DNA from: Butyricimonas paravirosa
Lineage (GTDB): Bacteria; Bacteroidota; Bacteroidia; Bacteroidales; Marinifilaceae
Reading direction: 5' to 3'
Assembly: GCF_032878955.1 (NCBI RefSeq)
Contig: NZ_CP043839.1
Location: 1,488,001-1,552,000, forward strand
DNA: 64,000 bases
In this document: in pieces, positions 59,378-64,000 of the stretch
Layout: the number at the start of each line of letters is the position of its first letter
Position numbering within the stretch: position 1 is the stretch's first letter
Made by a program: the position numbers and the translations under genes
The notes under the pieces: model-generated
The model's input: only the letters and a program-made list of their open reading frames with translations
What the model was told of the DNA's origin: nothing
The model's database searches: none

Positions 59378-60385
59378 ATGATGTTATTGGCAATAGATTT
59401 TGAGAACCTGCACCAGATTCTGCGGAATCTGTATCAGGATATGATGCCGCTCTGCTCCCAGATGACGGGAGTGGCGAAAGGCATCGCCGGGCTGGGTGCG
59501 CTGTTTTATGTCGCGTACCGGGTATGGCAGTCCCTTTCGAGGGCTGAACCCGTCGACGTGTATCCCTTGCTCCGGCCGTTCGTGCTGGGGTTCTGCATCA
59601 TGTTTTTTCCCAGTGTCGTGCTGGGCACCATCAACAACGTGCTGTCGCCTGTGGTCAAGGGGACGAACAACATCCTGCAAACCCAGACATTCGACATGAA
59701 CGAGTACCGTGAGCAGAAGGACCGGCTCGAATACGAGGCGATGAAGCGCAATCCCGAGATGGCCTATCTGGTGGACAAGGAGGAGTTCGACAAACGGCTG
59801 GAGGAACTCGGCGTGCTGGACGCCATCGAAGTGTGCGGCATGTATATAGACCGGGCGATGTATAACATGAAAAGGTCGGTGCAGGCGTTTTTCCGGGAGT
59901 TGCTGGAGCTGATGTTCCAGGCGGCGGCCCTCGTGATAGACACCATCCGCACGTTCTTCCTGATCGTCCTCTCGATACTGGGACCTATCTCCTTCGCCAT
60001 TTCCGTCTGGGACGGCTTCCATGCCTCGCTCACCCAGTGGTTCGTCCGCTATATCAGCATCTACCTGTGGCTTCCGGTCAGCGACCTTTTCAGCAGTGTG
60101 CTGGCACGTATACAGGTGCTGATGCTCCGGCAGGACATCGAACAATTGTCCGACCCCACGTTCATTCCGGACGGCTCCAATGCGGTGTATATCACATTTC
60201 TAATCATCGGCATCATCGGGTATTTCACGATACCCACCGTTGCGAACTGGATCGTGCAGGCCGGAGGAGGCGCAGGAAACTACGGCAGGAATGTCAGCCA
60301 AGCAGCGGCACGTACCGGCTCCGTGGCGGCAGGAACGGCTGGTGCGGTCATCGGCAACATCGGTGGTAGGCTGATTAAAAGATAA
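59378..60385 (+). CDS. traJ: Conjugal transfer protein TraJ (VirB6-like)
   Basis: This 335-residue polytopic protein has about six membrane spans (MTGVAKGIAGLGALFYVAYR, FVLGFCIMFFPSVVLGTINN, FFLIVLSILGPISFAISVWD, ITFLIIGIIGYFTIPTVANW) and a glycine/alanine-rich end. It is the TraJ/VirB6-like inner-membrane channel component of CTnDOT-type systems. It follows traI by 21 bp and precedes traK by 18 bp. Confidence 0.94.
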   Translation: MMLLAIDFENLHQILRNLYQDMMPLCSQMTGVAKGIAGLGALFYVAYRVWQSLSRAEPVDVYPLLRPFVLGFCIMFFPSVVLGTINNVLSPVVKGTNNILQTQTFDMNEYREQKDRLEYEAMKRNPEMAYLVDKEEFDKRLEELGVLDAIEVCGMYIDRAMYNMKRSVQAFFRELLELMFQAAALVIDTIRTFFLIVLSILGPISFAISVWDGFHASLTQWFVRYISIYLWLPVSDLFSSVLARIQVLMLRQDIEQLSDPTFIPDGSNAVYITFLIIGIIGYFTIPTVANWIVQAGGGAGNYGRNVSQAAARTGSVAAGTAGAVIGNIGGRLIKR

Positions 60386-60403
60386 CCTATCAAAATTTTC
60401 ATT

Positions 60404-61027
60404 ATGGAGTTCAAATCATTAAACAACATCGAGAGCAGCTTCAGGCAAATACGCCTGTTCGGAATCGTGTTCGTCTGCATGTGCTGCGCCGTCATGTGCT
60501 ATTCCGTGTGGAAGGCATACGGCTTTGCGGAGTTGCAGCGCGAAAAGATTTATGTACTCGACCAGGGTAAATCGCTGATGCTGGCTCTCTCCCAGGATTT
60601 GTCGCAGAACAGGCCGGTGGAGGCACGGGAGCATACCCGGCGTTTCCATGAGCTTTTCTTCTCGTTGTCGCCGGACAAGAGTGCCATTGAGGAGAACATA
60701 CGGCGGGCGTTGTTCCTGGCCGACCGTTCCGCCTATACCCGTTACCGGGATTTGGCGGAGCAGGGATACTACAACCGTATCATTTCAGCCGGTATCAACC
60801 AGCGTGTGGAGATTGACAGCATGGCGTGCAACTTCAACGTGTACCCCTATGAGGTCATGACATACGCACGGCAGCTGATTATCCGCGAGAAAAGCATTAC
60901 GGAACGCAGCCTTGTGACAAAAGGCCGCCTGCTCAATTCAAACCGGAGCGACAACAATCCGCACGGTTTCATCCTCGAAGCCTTTCAGGTCATCGAAAAC
61001 CGGGACCTGCGTGTGACGGACAGATAA
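60404..61027 (+). CDS. traK: Conjugal transfer protein TraK (VirB8-like)
   Basis: This 207-residue protein has one N-terminal span (about 18-36, IRLFGIVFVCMCCAVMCYSV) and a periplasmic domain with LEAFQVIENRDLRV at the end, as in Bacteroidota TraK. It is thought to correspond to VirB8 in the inner-membrane complex. The next gene, traL, starts 13 bp later. Confidence 0.94.
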   Translation: MEFKSLNNIESSFRQIRLFGIVFVCMCCAVMCYSVWKAYGFAELQREKIYVLDQGKSLMLALSQDLSQNRPVEAREHTRRFHELFFSLSPDKSAIEENIRRALFLADRSAYTRYRDLAEQGYYNRIISAGINQRVEIDSMACNFNVYPYEVMTYARQLIIREKSITERSLVTKGRLLNSNRSDNNPHGFILEAFQVIENRDLRVTDR

Positions 61028-61040
61028 AATTCAATACAAC

Positions 61041-61346
61041 ATGAGAAAATTATTTATCAAGGCCAGAGATTATCTGGATGACGGACTGCGCGGGATGTGC
61101 GGCCGTCTGACACCCGGAAAACGGGTGGCTGCCATCGTCGGGATGGTCGTGGTGTTCGCCGGAGTCAATTTCTATATGCTCTTCCGGGCGGTCTATAACA
61201 TCGGCCGGGAAGACGCAAGGCGGGAAAAGGTGATTGAGATTACACCGCTCAGTGTGCCGGACATCGTGCCTCACGGTACGGACACGCTCTCCCGGCGGAC
61301 ACAGCGGGAAATGGAAGAGTTCTTTAACCAATTTAATTTCGATTAG
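61041..61346 (+). CDS. traL: Conjugal transfer protein TraL (DUF3989)
   Basis: This 101-residue protein has one membrane span (about 31-51, RVAAIVGMVVVFAGVNFYML) and a short charged periplasmic tail (EMEEFFNQFNFD at the end). It is the DUF3989/TraL type. Function in the channel is not defined. It is 2 bp from traM. Confidence 0.9.
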   Translation: MRKLFIKARDYLDDGLRGMCGRLTPGKRVAAIVGMVVVFAGVNFYMLFRAVYNIGREDARREKVIEITPLSVPDIVPHGTDTLSRRTQREMEEFFNQFNFD

Positions 61347-61348
61347 CG

Positions 61349-62650
61349 ATGACACAGGAAGCAAATAAACTCAAACGGAAGCAGGACTTGAAGAAGTACC
61401 TGGTCTTCGCGCTGATGTTCGCCGTATTCGTAGGTTCCCTATGGCTGATTTTCGCGCCCTCCGAAAAAGGGAGGAAGGAGCAGGAGCAATCGGTCGGGTT
61501 CAACACCGAACTGCCCGATCCCCGCAATGCCGGGATTGTCGGGGACAAGAAGACGGCCTACGAGCAGGATATGATGCGGCGCAAGCAGGAGGAGAAGATG
61601 CGCACACTCGAAGAACTATCTTTCGGTACGGAAAAACCGGACAGCACGGTACGGCTGTCCGGGCAGGATGAAATTCTCTCTCTTGATGCAGGCGGGACGA
61701 AAGCGGAAACAGCGTCTTCAGGCAGAACGGTCTACCGTGGCAGCGGCTCTTTTCAATCTTCGACCTCAGCTTACCGGGACATCAACCGGACTCTGGGCAA
61801 TTTCTACGAGGAGCCGAAAGAAGACCCGGAAAAGGAGGCCTTGCGCAAGGAAGTCGAGGAATTACGCAATTCGATGGTGCAGCAGCATAGTATCCAGCCA
61901 TCCTACGAGGAGCAGGTTGCCCTGTTGGAGAAATCCTACCAGCTCGCCGCCCAATACACCTCAGGGGAAAACAGTGCTGCCCGGGAAACATCGGATAAAG
62001 CTCCGGGAAAAGCCGACGGCAAGGCCGACATCGTACCTATCGGACAGGTGTCCGTTCCGGTCGTTTCCTCCCTCTCGCAACCCATGAGCGACGAGCGGAT
62101 TCTCGCCGGACTATCGGAATCCCGCAACCGGGGTTTCGCCACTCCGGTAGGAAACGGGGGTACTGCGGAGAAGAACACCATCCGTATCTGCGTGCATGGC
62201 GACCAGACCGTACTCAACGGTCAGAGTGTGCGGCTCCGCCTGCTGGAACCGATGCGTGCGGGAAACACCCTGCTGCCCCGCAACACCCTCGTAACTGGTA
62301 CGGGGCGTATCCAGGGTGACAGGCTCGGTATCGGCATCGTCTCGCTGGAATACGGCGGATTGATTATCCCGGTCGAACTGACGGTCTATGACTCCGATGG
62401 GCAGGAAGGCATCTACATCCCTAATTCCGCGGAGGTCAGCGCGGCGAAAGAGGTGGCCGCCAATCTGGGACAGAACCTCGGTACGAGCATCTCCATCACC
62501 AACCAGTCCGCGGGGGACCAACTGTTATCGGAACTCGGCAAGGGGGCGATTCAAGGGGTGTCGCAATATGTCTCCAAAAAACTGCGGGAGGAAAAGGTAC
62601 ATCTCAAATCAGGCTATACTCTGATGTTGAGCCAAAAGAAAAACAACTGA
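61349..62650 (+). CDS. traM: Conjugal transfer protein TraM (VirB10-like)
   Basis: This 433-residue protein has a cytoplasmic basic start, one span (about 13-32, YLVFALMFAVFVGSLWLIFA), a long charged linker with a coiled-coil (KEALRKEVEELRNSMVQQHS-like, about 150-185) and a C-terminal conserved domain (about 255-430, IRICVHGDQTVLNGQSVRLR, GNTLLPRNTLVTGTGRIQGD). It resembles VirB10 in layout and bridges the two membranes. Confidence 0.94.
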   Translation: MTQEANKLKRKQDLKKYLVFALMFAVFVGSLWLIFAPSEKGRKEQEQSVGFNTELPDPRNAGIVGDKKTAYEQDMMRRKQEEKMRTLEELSFGTEKPDSTVRLSGQDEILSLDAGGTKAETASSGRTVYRGSGSFQSSTSAYRDINRTLGNFYEEPKEDPEKEALRKEVEELRNSMVQQHSIQPSYEEQVALLEKSYQLAAQYTSGENSAARETSDKAPGKADGKADIVPIGQVSVPVVSSLSQPMSDERILAGLSESRNRGFATPVGNGGTAEKNTIRICVHGDQTVLNGQSVRLRLLEPMRAGNTLLPRNTLVTGTGRIQGDRLGIGIVSLEYGGLIIPVELTVYDSDGQEGIYIPNSAEVSAAKEVAANLGQNLGTSISITNQSAGDQLLSELGKGAIQGVSQYVSKKLREEKVHLKSGYTLMLSQKKNN

Positions 62651-62676
62651 TTATTCACCATTTAATTTTTAAGCGT

Positions 62677-63675
62677 ATGAACAAAGTAATTGTAATGTTT
62701 GCCCTTGTACTGGGCATGACGATGAGTGCTTTCGCACAGGAAACGGACAAAGTGAACGGGAAAACGGAGTGCCAAACCGGCAATTCCGTGAAATTGACTA
62801 AGGAGGCCTATCCCCGGATGGAGACAGAGGGGGACTTGTACCACGGTCTGACACGCAAACTGACGTTTGACAGACTGATTCCGCCGTATGGTCTGGAAGT
62901 GACTTATGACAAGACCACACACATTATCTTCCCGTCGGCGGTGCGCTATGTGGACCTCGGTTCCCCGCACCTGATTGCCGGAAAGGCGGACGGGGCGGAG
63001 AATGTTATCCGTGTCAAGGCCACAGTCAGGAATTTCAGGGAGGAAACCAATTTCTCGGTCATTACCGAAAGCGGGAGTTTCTACACCTTCAACGTGAAAT
63101 ACGCGGAAGAACCGCTGCTTCTGAGCGTTGAGATGAAAGACTTTATCCATGACGGAAGCACGGTAAACCGTCCGAACAATGCCCTTGACATCTATTTGCA
63201 GGATTTGGGCAGCGAGTCGCCGAAACTGGTGCGTCTGATTATGGAGGCCATTCATAAGGACAACAAGCGCAACATCAAGCATATCGGCAGCAAGTCTTTC
63301 GGCATCCAGTACCTGCTCCGCGGACTGTACACCCACAACGGGCTGCTCTATTTCCACACGCAGCTCTGCAACACCTCACACGTGCCTTTCGATGTCGATT
63401 TTATCACGTTCAAGATTGTCGACAAGAAGGTCATGAAGCGCACGGCTATCCAGGAGCAGGTCATCTTCCCGCTCAGGGCATACAACTATGCCACCGTGGT
63501 GGCCGGAAAGAAGGACGAACGTACCGTTTTCACGCTGGACAAGTTCACGATTCCCGATGACAAGATGCTGGTTGTGGAACTGCATGAGAAAAACGGCGGA
63601 CGCCACCAGTCGTTCACGGTGGAGAACGAGGATATCGTCCGGGCAAAGGTCATCAACGAACTTAAAGTGAAATGA
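62677..63675 (+). CDS. traN: Conjugal transfer protein TraN (DUF4138)
   Basis: This 332-residue periplasmic/outer-membrane protein has a signal peptide (VIVMFALVLGMTMSAFAQET) and the DUF4138 domain (DKTTHIIFPSAVRYVDLGSP, MKDFIHDGSTVNRPNNALDI, FHTQLCNTSHVPFDVDFITF). It is comparable to VirB9, which forms the outer-membrane core with TraM. The stop overlaps the traO start by 4 bp (ATGA). Confidence 0.95.
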   Translation: MNKVIVMFALVLGMTMSAFAQETDKVNGKTECQTGNSVKLTKEAYPRMETEGDLYHGLTRKLTFDRLIPPYGLEVTYDKTTHIIFPSAVRYVDLGSPHLIAGKADGAENVIRVKATVRNFREETNFSVITESGSFYTFNVKYAEEPLLLSVEMKDFIHDGSTVNRPNNALDIYLQDLGSESPKLVRLIMEAIHKDNKRNIKHIGSKSFGIQYLLRGLYTHNGLLYFHTQLCNTSHVPFDVDFITFKIVDKKVMKRTAIQEQVIFPLRAYNYATVVAGKKDERTVFTLDKFTIPDDKMLVVELHEKNGGRHQSFTVENEDIVRAKVINELKVK

Positions 63676-64000
63676 CCATGAAAAAGTACATGTTTATCGT
63701 AGTTGCGGCAATGCTTGTCCTCTTCGGGGGACAGGCAAACGCCCAACGCTGTCTGCCCGGTATGCGGGGGATAGAACTGAGGGGAGGTTTCACGGACGGT
63801 TTCGGCAAGCCGGTGGATTTCTACACGGGTATCGCGATGTCGACCTATACCAAGCACGCGAACCGTTGGGTGGTCGGTGCGGAATATCTTCAGAAGAGCT
63901 ACGGATACCGAAATATGCAGATTCCCCGTGCCCAGTTCACGCTGGAGGGCGGCTATTTCCTGAAATTCCTCTCCGATCCGTCCAAGACCTTCTTCCTTTC
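63672..64000 (+). CDS. traO: Conjugal transfer protein TraO (partial)
   Basis: The first ~110 residues of TraO are present; the gene runs off the right edge. After a signal peptide (MTMKKYMFIVVAAMLVLFGG, ending QANAQRC) come GMRGIELRGGFTDGFG and YSTYTKHANRW-like strands that suggest a small outer-membrane beta-barrel. An alternative start is two codons in at 63678. It overlaps traN by 4 bp. Confidence 0.9.
   Translation, partial: MTMKKYMFIVVAAMLVLFGGQANAQRCLPGMRGIELRGGFTDGFGKPVDFYTGIAMSTYTKHANRWVVGAEYLQKSYGYRNMQIPRAQFTLEGGYFLKFLSDPSKTFFL

Noticed and set aside
1..64000. CRISPR arrays, tRNA or rRNA genes, and insertion sequences
   Set aside because: No array of regularly spaced identical repeats, no cloverleaf-like tRNA and no rRNA or transposase gene was recognised. 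This is by eye only.

Overview
The window is a Bacteroidota chromosome segment that runs into a large CTnDOT-family integrative and conjugative element (ICE). Evidence for the phylum: a SusC/SusD pair with a FecR anti-sigma and an ECF sigma factor, promoters of the TTTG/TAnnTTTG type, Bacteroides-type tyrosine recombinases, and tra genes of the DUF4134/DUF4133/DUF4141/DUF4138 kind. SusC with an STN domain plus FecR/ECF control would fit Odoribacteraceae or related families, but genus cannot be settled from the sequence. Base composition and codon use shift near 12.7-13.0 kb: AT-richer chromosome on the left, GC-richer element on the right.

Chromosomal part (1-12.6 kb). A nutrient-uptake locus reads leftward (ECF sigma, FecR, SusC, partial SusD), with a secreted thioredoxin-like gene inserted in the opposite orientation between sigma and fecR. 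The sigma, fecR and thioredoxin genes share one two-block upstream motif, so they look like a single regulon. Next come two small rightward genes (GNAT, mono-cluster ferredoxin-like). They are followed by a tight leftward six-gene run: MBL hydrolase, mtnN, luxS, znuA, znuC, znuB. It joins the activated methyl cycle and AI-2 synthesis to zinc/manganese uptake.

ICE left end (12.7-17.5 kb). A GTANNTTTGC match at 12723-12732 is the best candidate attachment core. Two tandem tyrosine recombinases follow, then three tandem excisionase-like HTH genes on the other strand, a short RibD/DHFR-like gene, and a nested palindromic structure.

Cargo and control (17.5-32.7 kb). The CTnDOT regulators rteA and rteB sit directly behind a complete cobalamin uptake operon: btuH-like, a PKD-type lipoprotein, an L-domain lipoprotein, then btuG, btuB, btuF, btuC and btuD. 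A cobalamin riboswitch followed by an intrinsic terminator heads the operon. In CTnDOT, rteA-rteB follow the tetracycline-resistance gene tetQ; here the B12 operon holds that place, with only 24 bp between btuD and rteA. The arrangement suggests that element mobility may respond to B12 supply.

Maintenance and mobilisation (32.7-52.3 kb). This part holds a PRTRC cassette (E, C, F-like, B, ThiF), topB, DUF4099/DUF3945 proteins, an AbiE-type toxin-antitoxin pair with a double palindromic operator, a set of small unknown genes, the coupling protein, the relaxase (MobB) and MobA. The gaps contain four related, deeply nested palindromes. A long hairpin and a dense short-repeat field lie between mobA and parA and are the best oriT/partition candidates.

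Transfer operon (52.3-64 kb). traA(parA)-traB-traD end in a strong terminator. traE-F-G-(unknown gene)-I-J-K-L-M-N-O follow, with traO cut by the window edge. The region upstream of traE is copied in inverted orientation upstream of the DUF3945/topB operon, which implies a common activator for both transcripts. The right end of the element is outside the window.
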